Below are positions 1 through 8,218 of a DNA stretch of 27,481 nt, piece by piece (position 1 is the first letter of the stretch; each line of letters opens with the position of its first letter). This stretch comes from Gammaproteobacteria bacterium (lineage in GTDB: Bacteria > Pseudomonadota > Gammaproteobacteria > Eutrophobiales > Eutrophobiaceae): contig JACVQI010000026.1 of the NCBI GenBank assembly GCA_015661095.1, positions 1 to 27,481 of the forward strand. The letters run 5' to 3'. Made by a program: the position numbers and the translations under genes. The notes below the pieces were generated by a model. The model saw nothing but the letters and a program-made list of their open reading frames with translations. It had not been told where the DNA came from and did not search any database.

Positions 1-363
1 CTTGCCGGAGCCGATAATATATAACTTCGGGTCCGGCGTATCCTGATAGATGAACTGTTCGCCGGCGGGAATGCTAATTTCGGTGAATTTCATGCTCAGG
101 GCGGACAGTTCCGTCCCCGTCAGGGTGCTGAAGACCGGGCAGATTTTAATGCGATCGATGCGTTGCTTTCTGATCGCGGTCTCCAGGTCCTCACGGCTGA
201 TTTCCTTGTTTTCGAGCAGGATTTCCCCGATGGGCTTGAATATCTGGCCCAGTTTGAGCAACTGGCCCTGGCGTTTGACGGCGTTTTTCAGCGTTCCCGC
301 CGAGCAGACCAGATAGTCGCCGAAGCGCCTGGCCAGTTTCTTTTCAGTGACAGTTTCGCTCAA
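1..363 (-). CDS. Cyclic-nucleotide-binding-fold protein, 3' end cut by window edge
   Basis: The first 121 codons are visible and the frame runs off the left edge. I chose the TTG at 363-361 because an in-frame TGA lies 15 bases upstream of it, no other start lies between, and a GAGAG stretch precedes it. Residues 33-70 resemble the small helical domain at the N-terminus of GspE/MshE ATPases (GQIFKPIGEILLENKEIS, then a helix). From about residue 75 a cyclic-nucleotide-binding beta-roll begins (CPVFSTLTGTELSAL, then IPAGEQFIYQD and LYIIGSGK). The gene lies 22 bases downstream of the REC-GGDEF-EAL gene on the same strand, so the two are probably co-transcribed. An intracellular ligand-sensing role is inferred. 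Ligand and output domain cannot be judged because the 3' part is missing. Confidence 0.7.
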   Translation of the reverse strand, partial: MSETVTEKKLARRFGDYLVCSAGTLKNAVKRQGQLLKLGQIFKPIGEILLENKEISREDLETAIRKQRIDRIKICPVFSTLTGTELSALSMKFTEISIPAGEQFIYQDTPDPKLYIIGSGK

Positions 364-385
364 GTGCCGCTCTCAGTTACTCTTT

Positions 386-2362
386 CTAACAGTTTAGATC
401 AAAAAATGCTGGAGTGATAATCTCAGGTTCGCCGATAAATGCACCGCTGGCATAGTCTGATCCCAAAGTAATGGTATCAGTGAGTTTGGTCGCATCCACT
501 ACATCATCCACTACAATATGTACTCCACTTTCCTTTAATTGCTGCAGAAGGGAGCGTTTGCCAGTCTCCGCTGTAACATCCGTGTAAGTCGTATTCAACT
601 TATTAATCAATTCGTAATCACCGCGGATGAGATCGAATTGCATGGAATTGCACAGATTTTGAATTTGCTGAATGTCCGAAGGTTGCGCCAGTATAAACCT
701 GAAGCCATGCGACTTCTTGAAAAATGACATCAATGCAGTAGTCTGTTTTTGAATGTTGAGTATTTCCCTGGCGGATATTTCCAGGATAATCTGTTTGCCC
801 GGATTGATTTTGTCCAGACCCTTTAGCAGGGTTCGCAACCAGTTGAAGAATGTTGCGTCCGCGATTGATTCCGCACTGATGTTTATGAAGAAGATATATC
901 CTTCATGTTTCCTGTTCACCAGTCTTCCGATTATCTCGCGCAGCATCCATCGATCCAGAAATTTTCTGAAGGCTGGGACGCCTGCAACCTTTTTTAATTC
1001 ATCGGGCGGCAAAATCGAACCATCCTTGTTTACCAATTGGACTGCGACGATATATATGTCCTGATCATTTTCTTCGTGGCTAAGCGGAATCACCGGTTGA
1101 AAAATTTGCACGGCTCGCTTTTCTTCAAACGCTGTCTTGATAGATTGCAGTAATTCCGTCAACGACTTGCTGTCGATTGTTGGTTCCGCCTTAACTGGAA
1201 TGGGTTCGACAACCGGTTCTGCGGTTTTTTCAGGTACGGCTGTAACAGTAACAGGCTGAGGTGGCGGAACTGTTTCCTTTTTGGCTGGTGCTCTTGCCTC
1301 GCCCCCTGGCTTAGTTATGGGTTCTGGTCCCGCTTCCGTTACCGGTTCCGGTAGTTGCCGGGCCTCTGCTTGCGTGTCAACAGGAACCTGATCATCTTCG
1401 ATTAATTCATTTTTTTCGACGGGCTTTTCCGCAATTGCCTGCCAATCGGTTTCACGATACAGGTAAAAGGAGTACCCTTCTTCAGCGGAGGCTTTGCGTG
1501 CGGCTATGAGAGCATGGTTGATATAGTCTTCAGCGTTTAATTGCTTGTCAGACAAACAAAGCACACCGATGCTGACGGTGGCATTAATATTTTTTCCATC
1601 AACTCTGTACGGGTGCTTTCCCAGGTGGGCACACAGGCCTTCAAGATGAAATTCCATCGTGTTTCTAGACTTGGGTTCATCGATCAGCATGGCAACGGAT
1701 GCATCACCGAAGCGGGTAATACTGGGATTACAATCAGCCGATTTGAATACTTCGAAACTCTGTTTGGCAATGTGCCTGATGATATTGTCACGAAATATGA
1801 TCCCCAGCCGCTTTTCCAGGACATCATGTTTATCGAGTTTAATCAGTAACAACACACGATTATTTTTATCCTTGTCCTTTTGTTCCAGCTCCTGGTAAAA
1901 CAATGCCTTGTTAAAGGCATGGCTCTGACTGGTCAATTCGTTGAGTTTGTCACGCTCCACCTGGTGTTTTTCAAATGCATCCAGAATGGCGGAGTGCAGG
2001 CGCTCTTTGTCCAGATATTCCTTGCGCAGGTAATCGTGTACTCCGGCCTTTATTGCACGTACGGCAATTTCCTCATTGCCTGCAGCCGTGAGCATGACGG
2101 TTGCCGGGAAAAGTTCGTTTTTGCGGTTAATTTGCAGTATGTCGAGTCCGGTAGTACGTGGAATTGACAAGTGGTAATCCAGCAGCAGGACGTCGTATTT
2201 GGACCAGTTAAAGTTTTCATCGGGCACGCCCTGGGCAACCGGGTCATATTCGGTCACAGTGACGCCTTCAAACTTCTTGCTGAGTATCGTTATCAGAAGT
2301 TTACGGAAATCCCCATCGTCATCAAGGATCAGTATGCTTTTTAATTGGGCAGCATCGCTCAT
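386..2362 (-). CDS. Response regulator with degenerate GGDEF and EAL domains
   Basis: The protein has 658 residues. Residues 8-130 form a receiver domain with the acidic cluster DDD at 14-16, phospho-acceptor Asp62 (LLLDYHL), the TAAG switch region near 92 and the KEY segment near 114. Residues 165-300 are a GGDEF fold in which the signature is replaced by RFGDAS (217-222), so cyclase activity is unlikely. A Pro/Glu-rich linker spans about 325-400. Residues 403-655 are an EAL fold in which the EALLR motif is replaced by VAVQL and the DDFG loop is lost, although the LEISARE strand remains. The family knowledge is that such degenerate proteins act as c-di-GMP receptors or scaffolds (FimX is a known case) rather than enzymes; that role is inferred here. 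No clear Shine-Dalgarno sequence precedes the ATG. Confidence 0.85.
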   Translation of the reverse strand: MSDAAQLKSILILDDDGDFRKLLITILSKKFEGVTVTEYDPVAQGVPDENFNWSKYDVLLLDYHLSIPRTTGLDILQINRKNELFPATVMLTAAGNEEIAVRAIKAGVHDYLRKEYLDKERLHSAILDAFEKHQVERDKLNELTSQSHAFNKALFYQELEQKDKDKNNRVLLLIKLDKHDVLEKRLGIIFRDNIIRHIAKQSFEVFKSADCNPSITRFGDASVAMLIDEPKSRNTMEFHLEGLCAHLGKHPYRVDGKNINATVSIGVLCLSDKQLNAEDYINHALIAARKASAEEGYSFYLYRETDWQAIAEKPVEKNELIEDDQVPVDTQAEARQLPEPVTEAGPEPITKPGGEARAPAKKETVPPPQPVTVTAVPEKTAEPVVEPIPVKAEPTIDSKSLTELLQSIKTAFEEKRAVQIFQPVIPLSHEENDQDIYIVAVQLVNKDGSILPPDELKKVAGVPAFRKFLDRWMLREIIGRLVNRKHEGYIFFINISAESIADATFFNWLRTLLKGLDKINPGKQIILEISAREILNIQKQTTALMSFFKKSHGFRFILAQPSDIQQIQNLCNSMQFDLIRGDYELINKLNTTYTDVTAETGKRSLLQQLKESGVHIVVDDVVDATKLTDTITLGSDYASGAFIGEPEIITPAFFDLNC

Positions 2363-2494
2363 GCTAGTAATCAGTCCCGGAATCCGTGTTTTTCAGGCGT
2401 CAGGTTAAATTAAATTTTAATTTCAATAAGTTAGAATCTATTTTAAATTAAAAAAAGAACTGCAAAATACATTTTATGATTTTTTTAATTGTAT

Positions 2495-3352
2495 TCAGTG
2501 TTTGTATAGAAGCCTCGAGGTGATTTCCGGCAATACAACATGGCAGGGTAAATCAACCTTGAGGTTTAAATCATTGTCAGCCCTCGTACGGCCCAGGTTT
2601 AGAACTGCAACGGATTTCCCGTTTTCCCGAGTATATTTACAGAAGCGATACCCGGAATAAACCATTAAGGAGGAACCGATGACGAGCAGGGCTTGGGCCT
2701 GATCCAGTGCACTAATCACCCTGTCGATGCGGTGCCTGGGAACCTGCTCCCCGAAAAAGACCACATCGGGCTTGAGGATACCCTGACACATCGGGCAGGC
2801 AGGCACGCGGAAGGAAGATAAATCCTGGTTTTCTATCTGGGCATCACCATCCGGTGTGAAGATATCCACCATGAGGTTGAGACTGGGATTCTCCTGCAAC
2901 AGGATATCCTGAACCTCGCTGCGGGGAATTCTATAGCGACATTCGAGACAAATCACCCAGGCGATTCCGCCATGCAGCTCCAGCAAGGACTGGCTGCCTG
3001 CTTTCTGATGCAGACCATCCACATTTTGCGTCACCAGATACAGGATCAGTCCGGCATGCTCCAGCGCCGCGAGTGCCGTATGTGTGGCGTTGGGACTGGC
3101 CTGTGCTATGCGCGGCCAGCCCAGCATGCTTCTGGACCAGTAGCGTTGGCGGATGTCGGTCCGACGGATAAAATCCGTGTAGAGCACCGGCTGGCGGTGT
3201 TTCCATTGGCCGGTCCGGTCACGATAATCGGGTATGCCGGAATCCGTGCTGCAACCGGCGCCTGTCAGGACCGCCAGGGGTTGATTCGATTCAATAAAAC
3301 TTAACAGATCTGAAACAGGCCTGTGGTCATGGAGCGCAATCAGTTTCTGCAT
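2495..3352 (-). CDS. Sir2-family NAD-dependent protein deacylase (sirtuin)
   Basis: At 285 residues this is a complete sirtuin. The NAD-binding motif GAGCSTDSGIPDYR is at 31-44, TQNVDGLH at 108-115, and the catalytic His is His127 in the ELHGG motif. A zinc site is formed by Cys135/Cys138 and Cys186/Cys189, and KPDVVFFGEQVP follows. These are the elements needed to remove acyl groups from protein lysines with NAD+ consumption. The long GQWKHRQP loop and the CPMC spacing look more like the class II (SIRT4-like) group than like CobB, but that subclass call is by eye. It sits alone between AT-rich gaps. A second deacetylase-fold gene is about 5 kb away, from a different enzyme family. Confidence 0.93.
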   Translation of the reverse strand: MQKLIALHDHRPVSDLLSFIESNQPLAVLTGAGCSTDSGIPDYRDRTGQWKHRQPVLYTDFIRRTDIRQRYWSRSMLGWPRIAQASPNATHTALAALEHAGLILYLVTQNVDGLHQKAGSQSLLELHGGIAWVICLECRYRIPRSEVQDILLQENPSLNLMVDIFTPDGDAQIENQDLSSFRVPACPMCQGILKPDVVFFGEQVPRHRIDRVISALDQAQALLVIGSSLMVYSGYRFCKYTRENGKSVAVLNLGRTRADNDLNLKVDLPCHVVLPEITSRLLYKH

Positions 3353-3488
3353 TTGTATAAACGGACGGGTATTATAAAGAGTAGACAGGATAGGGCACTA
3401 CGCCTGACAAATAAAGCACCGCGTACGGCACGCCTGGCCGCTTACTGCTGCGAAGTTTTATTCATAGCCTCCTTGCTGATTGGTCTGC

Positions 3489-3959
3489 CTACAGGTGATG
3501 ACTGAACTGTGCGTGTTCAGCATCCTCCATCAGCGATTGAAATGTATCACCGCTCATATGTACCAAATCAACATGATCCCCGGCCTCAAAATACACTTCC
3601 TCCCGGTCCAGCAAACTGTCATCCATAATCGTTTCATAACCATAGGCCTTGCCGACAGGCGGGATGGCCCCGAATTCACAATCATGAAATAACTGATACA
3701 GTCGCATTTCTGAAACCAGGTCCAGCCTTCTGCCCAGACAGCGTTCCAGGGAGTCGAGGTCCAGCTTGTGGGTGGAAGGAATAACTGCCAGTAACACGCC
3801 TTCACCATCCTCAAGCACCACGCCTTTGGCCAGTTGATCTCCAGGCACATGGGCTGATTCCGCTGATTCCAGACTGCTGCTGGTATGGGGGTGGGGGATA
3901 AGATCATAATTAATCCCTTCATTATTCAGATATTCCGCCAAGGTGATCGCAATAGCCAT
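3489..3959 (-). CDS. YbaK/EbsC-type aminoacyl-tRNA deacylase
   Basis: The gene encodes 156 residues starting at the ATG at 3959-3957, which follows a strong GGAGG at good spacing. The frame stays open upstream to 4055, but that stretch has no ribosome-binding site and does not resemble the family. Family landmarks are the conserved lysine in AKGVVLED (near 45), the PSTHKLDLDSL segment and DCEFGAIPPVG near residues 93-103. Relatives hydrolyse mischarged aminoacyl-tRNAs in trans (ProX/YbaK group). The specific tRNA substrate cannot be read from the sequence. It ends 136 bases upstream of the sirtuin gene. Confidence 0.88.
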   Translation of the reverse strand: MAIAITLAEYLNNEGINYDLIPHPHTSSSLESAESAHVPGDQLAKGVVLEDGEGVLLAVIPSTHKLDLDSLERCLGRRLDLVSEMRLYQLFHDCEFGAIPPVGKAYGYETIMDDSLLDREEVYFEAGDHVDLVHMSGDTFQSLMEDAEHAQFSHHL

Positions 3960-4119
3960 AAAAATTACCTCCGCCAAGGTCGATACGTTCAGAATTGTCT
4001 TACTTAAAATATAGAACAGATTATCAACAATTTCCTGTAAAGCCGGTGAAATCAACCAGGAGGAGGAAAGTCCGGGGAGAGCAAAATGCCAACCACGAGT
4101 TAAAACATGAAATATCGAA
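3960..4119. other. Intergenic gap with an RNase P RNA-like fragment
   Basis: This 160-base gap between the yraK-like deacylase start and the Mut7-C stop holds the deacylase ribosome-binding site at its left side. On the plus strand at 4063-4076 it carries GAGGAAAGTCCGGG, identical to the first universally conserved region of bacterial RNase P RNA. GAGAGCAAAATGCC follows immediately, resembling the second conserved region (AGAGCAAACCGCC in E. coli). The rest of an RNase P RNA is absent and the gap is too short for one, so this is at most a remnant. Confidence 0.3.
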
Positions 4120-4893
4120 TCAAGGATTCAGCAAAAACCGGATGAATTTCATCATGCGGTCGTAATGGCTGCCTTGCCAGTAAATTTGCTGGCACGAGTC
4201 GCAAAGCACGAATTTATCCAGGTCCTGATAAATCTGCGCCGGAACGCGACCCTGCGCTGCCGGTTTCTCCAGCGGTGTCAGGCAGCCGTTGCAATGCACG
4301 CAGCGTTTGAAAGGCGTAACCAGTTTTTTCAGATCAAAGCGCTCCACGATTTCGACCAACTGTTGCCGGGGCTGGGTTGTCCTGACGAAATAACCATGGC
4401 TGACCAGTTTGTGTTTCAGCAGGCCGACATCGCGCGTCAGGAGGATGCGTTTCTCGCCGCTACTGGCCAGGGTTGCCAGTTCGGTATCGCTGTAGTGATT
4501 GGCATAGAGGGTGTCGAAACCCAGCATGCGCAGATATTTCGCCAGCTTGCCGAGGTGGATATCGAGAACAAACCGAAGGTAGCGTAACGGTTGGGGTCGC
4601 AACCTGTTCAGTGAAGAAATATCGAACGATTCAAAAACCGGGTAAACGCTGATGCGATCCTGGTCCCGCACGATATAGGAAAAATCAACCGGTGTCTGAT
4701 TGACCAGTATGAGATCAATTTCCGTGTGGGGTATTCCCAGGGATTCGATCAAGTCCTTGATGGAATTACGTTGTCTGAATGTGATGGTAATATCATGTTT
4801 GCGCTTTTGTAGCGGTAGAAAGTCATTCAGCTCTTCGTAAAATCTGATTGTGGCACTGGAAACAGTGGCACAGACATTCTGATTGATGTTCAT
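4120..4893 (-). CDS. Mut7-C RNase-domain protein with N-terminal ubiquitin-like fold
   Basis: The protein has 257 residues. About 15-95 matches the ubiquitin/ThiS-like fold that precedes Mut7-C in bacteria (TIRFYEELNDFLP at the start, VYPVFESFD at the end). Residues 104-250 are the Mut7-C domain: RFVLDIHLGKLAKYLRMLGFDT, with acidic residues Asp111, Asp136 and Asp155 (LLTRD) as expected of a PIN-like nuclease. A zinc ribbon follows with Cys198, Cys201, Cys204, Cys231 and Cys234. The family is predicted to be an RNase; activity is not established for this protein. The gene lies 17 bases downstream of the hemerythrin gene and is probably co-transcribed with it. Confidence 0.88.
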   Translation of the reverse strand: MNINQNVCATVSSATIRFYEELNDFLPLQKRKHDITITFRQRNSIKDLIESLGIPHTEIDLILVNQTPVDFSYIVRDQDRISVYPVFESFDISSLNRLRPQPLRYLRFVLDIHLGKLAKYLRMLGFDTLYANHYSDTELATLASSGEKRILLTRDVGLLKHKLVSHGYFVRTTQPRQQLVEIVERFDLKKLVTPFKRCVHCNGCLTPLEKPAAQGRVPAQIYQDLDKFVLCDSCQQIYWQGSHYDRMMKFIRFLLNP

Positions 4894-4910
4894 CAGGTCC
4901 CGGTTGCGGA

Positions 4911-5474
4911 TTAAGAACGCAGGGAATCTTTGTCTTCCGCCAATATCACTTTATAGAGATCCTTGTATTCACCATCCAGAATTTTTCCAAACAAGGGATC
5001 GTCGTTATGGCCGATTTCGGCATCAATTATGCGCCAATCGGCATCGTCCAGCGTAGTATTGGCAAGCGCGAACAACTCTCTCTCTTCCCTGGTAATATGA
5101 GTCTGATAACGCGAGATAAAATCCTTCAAACGCAGGACTATTTCGTCGCGGGAGAGTATGGCATTGCCCTGGATTTGTTTTAATTCATCGTAAATGGTGG
5201 CTGAGGCTGCTGCCATCACCTCATGTTCGGTCGTGATTTCATCAATCAGATCCGCGACGTTGATATTTTTACGTTTTAATGCCGCAAAGATAATATCTTC
5301 ATGCGGATGGTGATAAACATCCGGTTGATGGACGAAATAGTGCATGATATCCGTAAGGATCTGGTAGTCGGCGTACTCTCCCGCCATAAAATGCTTAACC
5401 TGTTTTTCCAGCAGGGCCAGCAGCGCGAAAATATTTTTATGGTCTTGCAGCAACACATCGATTACTTTGGCCAC
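4911..5474 (-). CDS. Hemerythrin HHE-domain protein
   Basis: The gene encodes 187 residues and starts at a GTG (5474-5472) preceded by AGAGGT at six-base spacing. The four-helix hemerythrin pattern is present: His12 (QDHKNIF), His45/His49, His56/His58-Glu59 (HHPHED), His84 (TEHEVM), and His126 with Glu130 (THITREE). Together these supply the ligands for a non-haem di-iron centre. Relatives bind O2 or NO or act in iron and oxidative or nitrosative stress; which applies here is open. There is no signal peptide, so it is cytoplasmic. It leads a probable two-gene unit with the Mut7-C protein. Confidence 0.92.
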   Translation of the reverse strand: MAKVIDVLLQDHKNIFALLALLEKQVKHFMAGEYADYQILTDIMHYFVHQPDVYHHPHEDIIFAALKRKNINVADLIDEITTEHEVMAAASATIYDELKQIQGNAILSRDEIVLRLKDFISRYQTHITREERELFALANTTLDDADWRIIDAEIGHNDDPLFGKILDGEYKDLYKVILAEDKDSLRS

Positions 5475-5755
5475 CAGATAACCTCTGAGGTTTGAATCAA
5501 CCAGTTAAAACATTACTTGCTCATGCATGATGCAGTATAGCCAGATCTGCATAGGCAATGAAGAAATTTCCCGCTCGAATGACTGATTGCGGCAAGGACC
5601 TCCAAGCATCGGGAGCTGGTCCTGAATATATCAAATAATGCAATTCCTGCTAAAATCACCACAAACTCCTGAGACTTGCCCGGGTTATCAAACTTCGTCA
5701 GTATCATTGAATGATTTACGCACTCGAGCTGGAGTTTTCAGCTTAAGGAGGATCA

Positions 5756-6526
5756 ATGCACGATACAGCAACGATAGTGAACATAAAAACTGCTCCGGCC
5801 GGACGGGGTTTGGACTGGCTGGTGGACGGCTTTACCATCTTCTGGAAAAACTGGCTGGCCTGGATTGGGGTTACCATTTTTCTGATTATTCTGTATTTGC
5901 TATCAAATTTAGTTCCTGTTCTCGGCACTATTATCCTACAACTGATATTTCCCGTGTTAATGGGTGGATTGATGTCAGGCTGCCGTGCCGCAGACCAGAA
6001 CAGTGGCTTTACCTTTACACATTTATTTTCCGGTTTCTCCACGAATTTTAGCCAACTGCTGGTAGTCGGAGTTGTTTATCTGTCAGGTATGGTAGTAATA
6101 ATGGCGATTTGTGGCGTCATGATCATTGCGACGATAGGCAGTATGGAATCGATGATGGAGATGATCACATCCATCCAGGATGCTGTCACTCAGAACGATC
6201 TTAATCGGCTGTTTGAATTGATAGCTCCAATTGCGCTGAACATACTACTGGTGACATTAACCGGGCTGGCTTTATATCTTCCTTTACTGGTACTGGTATG
6301 GTTCGCGCCCGCACTGATCGTCCTGGAGAATATGGGGGCGATGACGGCGATGAAAGCCAGTTTTACGGGATGCCTGAAAAATTTCATTCCTTACCTGGTC
6401 TACGGCGTGATCGGTCTGATTTTTACTATTATAGCCACCATTCCACTGGGTCTGGGCTGGCTGGTATTGATACCGATGACCATCGCCAGTATTTATCTGG
6501 CATATAAGGACATCTATCAAAAATAA
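5756..6526 (+). CDS. BPSS1780-family polytopic inner-membrane protein
   Basis: The gene encodes 256 residues after a perfect AAGGAGG four bases before the ATG. The N-terminal segment (APAGRGLDWLVDGFTIFWKN) matches the start of the BPSS1780-like family. Several membrane spans follow, at about 36-75, 100-130, 160-195 and 215-250, with a short MESMMEMITSIQD loop facing solvent. The family has no defined biochemical role. The segment after the last span ends in IYLAYKDIYQK, typical of this and the related YciC family. msrA follows 29 bases downstream on the same strand. Confidence 0.8.
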   Translation: MHDTATIVNIKTAPAGRGLDWLVDGFTIFWKNWLAWIGVTIFLIILYLLSNLVPVLGTIILQLIFPVLMGGLMSGCRAADQNSGFTFTHLFSGFSTNFSQLLVVGVVYLSGMVVIMAICGVMIIATIGSMESMMEMITSIQDAVTQNDLNRLFELIAPIALNILLVTLTGLALYLPLLVLVWFAPALIVLENMGAMTAMKASFTGCLKNFIPYLVYGVIGLIFTIIATIPLGLGWLVLIPMTIASIYLAYKDIYQK

Positions 6527-6555
6527 TGAAATTAATGAGCGGCGAATAACAATAG

Positions 6556-7188
6556 ATGTTTGGACATAAGGCCCATATGCCACGGCCGGAGGAATGCCTG
6601 CCCGGGCGTCAGGAAGCCATGGTTGTCACTAACCGCCATTATGTAAATGGCAATCCAATAAAACCTCCTTTCCCCGAGGACATGCGGCTAGCCATGTTCG
6701 GTCTGGGTTGCTTCTGGGGGGCGGAAAGAAAATTCTGGCAGGTCGATGGAGTCTACACAACCGCTGTCGGTTATGCCGCCGGGTACACTCCCCATCCCAC
6801 TTACACGGAAGTGTGCAGCGGATTGACGGGACATAATGAATCAGTACTGGTTATTTATGATCCTGCCCGCATTGGTTATCCGGATTTATTAACCATATTC
6901 TGGGAAGCCCATGACCCAACCCAGGGGATGCGTCAGAGTAATGATGTCGGCACGCAGTACCGGTCAGGTATATATACCTATAACGATGAACAATATTCCC
7001 AGGCTGTACGATCAAAAGAGAATTACCAGAAAGTTCTGACTGCCGCTGGTTTTCCGCAAATCACGACGGAGATCATTGCCGCCCCGGTTTTTTATTATGC
7101 AGAAGATTATCACCAGCAGTATCTGGCAAAAAATCCTGATGGTTATTGCGGATTGGGCGGGACGGGGATTAAATACAGTCCAAAGTAA
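6556..7188 (+). CDS. msrA: Peptide methionine-S-sulfoxide reductase MsrA
   Basis: The enzyme reduces the S-epimer of methionine sulfoxide in proteins. At 210 residues it is of the long E. coli type, with an N-terminal leader (LPGRQEAMVVTNRHYVNG) before the catalytic domain. Catalytic Cys52 lies in GLGCFWGAERKFW. The substrate-binding elements EVCSGLTGHNESVLVIYDP and DPTQGMRQSNDVGTQYRSG are intact, and the C-terminal resolving Cys198 lies in YCGLGGTG. The ATG at 6556 lacks a good ribosome-binding site, and Met22 is a possible alternative start. I kept 6556 because the leader resembles that of E. coli MsrA. There is no signal peptide, so it is cytoplasmic. Confidence 0.95.
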   Translation: MFGHKAHMPRPEECLPGRQEAMVVTNRHYVNGNPIKPPFPEDMRLAMFGLGCFWGAERKFWQVDGVYTTAVGYAAGYTPHPTYTEVCSGLTGHNESVLVIYDPARIGYPDLLTIFWEAHDPTQGMRQSNDVGTQYRSGIYTYNDEQYSQAVRSKENYQKVLTAAGFPQITTEIIAAPVFYYAEDYHQQYLAKNPDGYCGLGGTGIKYSPK

Positions 7189-7326
7189 TAAGTTATAAGG
7201 AAAAAAATAGCGAGAAGTTTAAAGTAAAAGCGGAACGTAATTTGTTATCAATCTATAGAAACAAGAAAATACATCATTTCTGATTCGTTACTTATCGCTT
7301 ATGACTTGTAGCTTATAACTGTATTT
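7171..7326. repeat. Interrupted inverted repeat flanking an AT-rich gap
   Basis: The pair AAATACAGT (7171-7179) and ACTGTATTT (7318-7326), and the inner pair AGTTATAAG (7191-7199) and CTTATAACT (7312-7320), form nested inverted repeats. They surround the AT-rich gap between msrA and the PilZ-like gene. The right end reads continuously, whereas the left end is split by about 13 bases. No gene is seen inside. It could be a decayed miniature element or chance in AT-rich DNA. Confidence 0.3.
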
Positions 7327-7840
7327 AGAGAGTAGGTACGTTGCTGGCGTTATTCATGATCCATTCTTCCGCCATCTTCTCGCGGTTGAGGGCATAAGGA
7401 CCATCCCGGTATTTTTTTTCCTGGATATACGTTTCGATGTGGCAAATCTGCTCGACGATCCTGGCGCGGCTCGCATCGGCACGGCAACAGAACCACAGGC
7501 CGATTTCATAGCGATCACCAAAGTTTTTCACCAGGACAACCTTCCCACGGAATTTTTCCATTTCATTTCTGACCGGTATCGAGATCTCAATGATGGTTCC
7601 AGGTTTAATATATTTTTCCGATTCGAAGATGACACCGATATTGCCTGGCCCATCTTCATTATCGTTAGCTGCATCGGTAAACCAGAGGCGTTTGAAATCG
7701 ATAGGGAAACTGGCGGGATGGTGGATGAATCCAGTCTGGGCATCCAGTAGGGGTTTAATGCCATCATGGGCGAATCGGTAAAGATTTTGCCCTTCTTTAC
7801 GTAGTTTCTTGGAGTATTTGTTAACTTTTTGACTAATCAT
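7325..7840 (-). CDS. PilZ-like domain protein without the canonical c-di-GMP motif
   Basis: The protein has 171 residues. Residues 55-125 have the beta-barrel pattern of PilZ (GNIGVIFESEKYIKPGTIIEISIP, then RGKVVLVKNFGDRYEIGLWF). The C-terminal helix (RIVEQICHIETY, then MAEEWIMNNAS) matches PilZ-like proteins common in gammaproteobacteria. The c-di-GMP signature, RxxxR followed by D/NxSxxG, is not visible, so direct ligand binding is doubtful. The assignment rests on pattern recognition. It is transcribed toward msrA and is monocistronic. Only a weak ribosome-binding site precedes the ATG. Confidence 0.65.
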   Translation of the reverse strand: MISQKVNKYSKKLRKEGQNLYRFAHDGIKPLLDAQTGFIHHPASFPIDFKRLWFTDAANDNEDGPGNIGVIFESEKYIKPGTIIEISIPVRNEMEKFRGKVVLVKNFGDRYEIGLWFCCRADASRARIVEQICHIETYIQEKKYRDGPYALNREKMAEEWIMNNASNVPTL

Positions 7841-8218
7841 GGCTTTTTTACCGTTATTTTCAGCCGATAGAGATTGTTTTTAGACTAATTTTTAAAGAAA
7901 ATCAAGAAAAAATTCTATATAAATCCTGTAATTAAAGGTTAATAATAATGTTTAAGTTTATAAGATATCATTAACGATTTTATAACCTATTGATATTTAA
8001 AATAAAAAAGACATTTATTTTAAAGGAGAGTGGCGACCTGTTTTTATTACAACAGTAGCTGCTTTGCGTGATAAACACTCGCAGGCATGATCGCCAAGGT
8101 ATGACGTTTTTGAGTGTAATTGACTATGCAGCGAAAAATCACTCGCGTTGATTATCATTGCTATCATCGTCGCAGTTTCAATAGCATTTTTACCCTGGCG
8201 GACCGGGGGACAGTCGGG
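7841..8218. other. Gene-free AT-rich stretch of 378 bases
   Basis: This lies between the PilZ-like gene start and the stop of the deacetylase-like gene. The left half is very AT-rich (about 7870-8020) and probably holds the PilZ-like gene promoter, though I see no convincing -35/-10 pair. An AAAGGAGAG at about 8020 looks like a ribosome-binding site but leads only to a 13-codon frame. An open stretch starting at TTG 8148 would encode a hydrophobic segment (LIIIAIIVAVSIAFLPW), but it has no ribosome-binding site and runs antisense into the neighbouring gene. Confidence 0.5.

Noticed and set aside
3960..4119. Complete RNase P RNA gene
   Set aside because: The gap is only 160 bases and lacks the P4 3' strand and the remaining conserved regions.
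5638..6051. Plus-strand frame of 137 codons over the BPSS1780-type gene start
   Set aside because: It is an out-of-frame shadow of the membrane-protein gene, which has the perfect AAGGAGG and family match.
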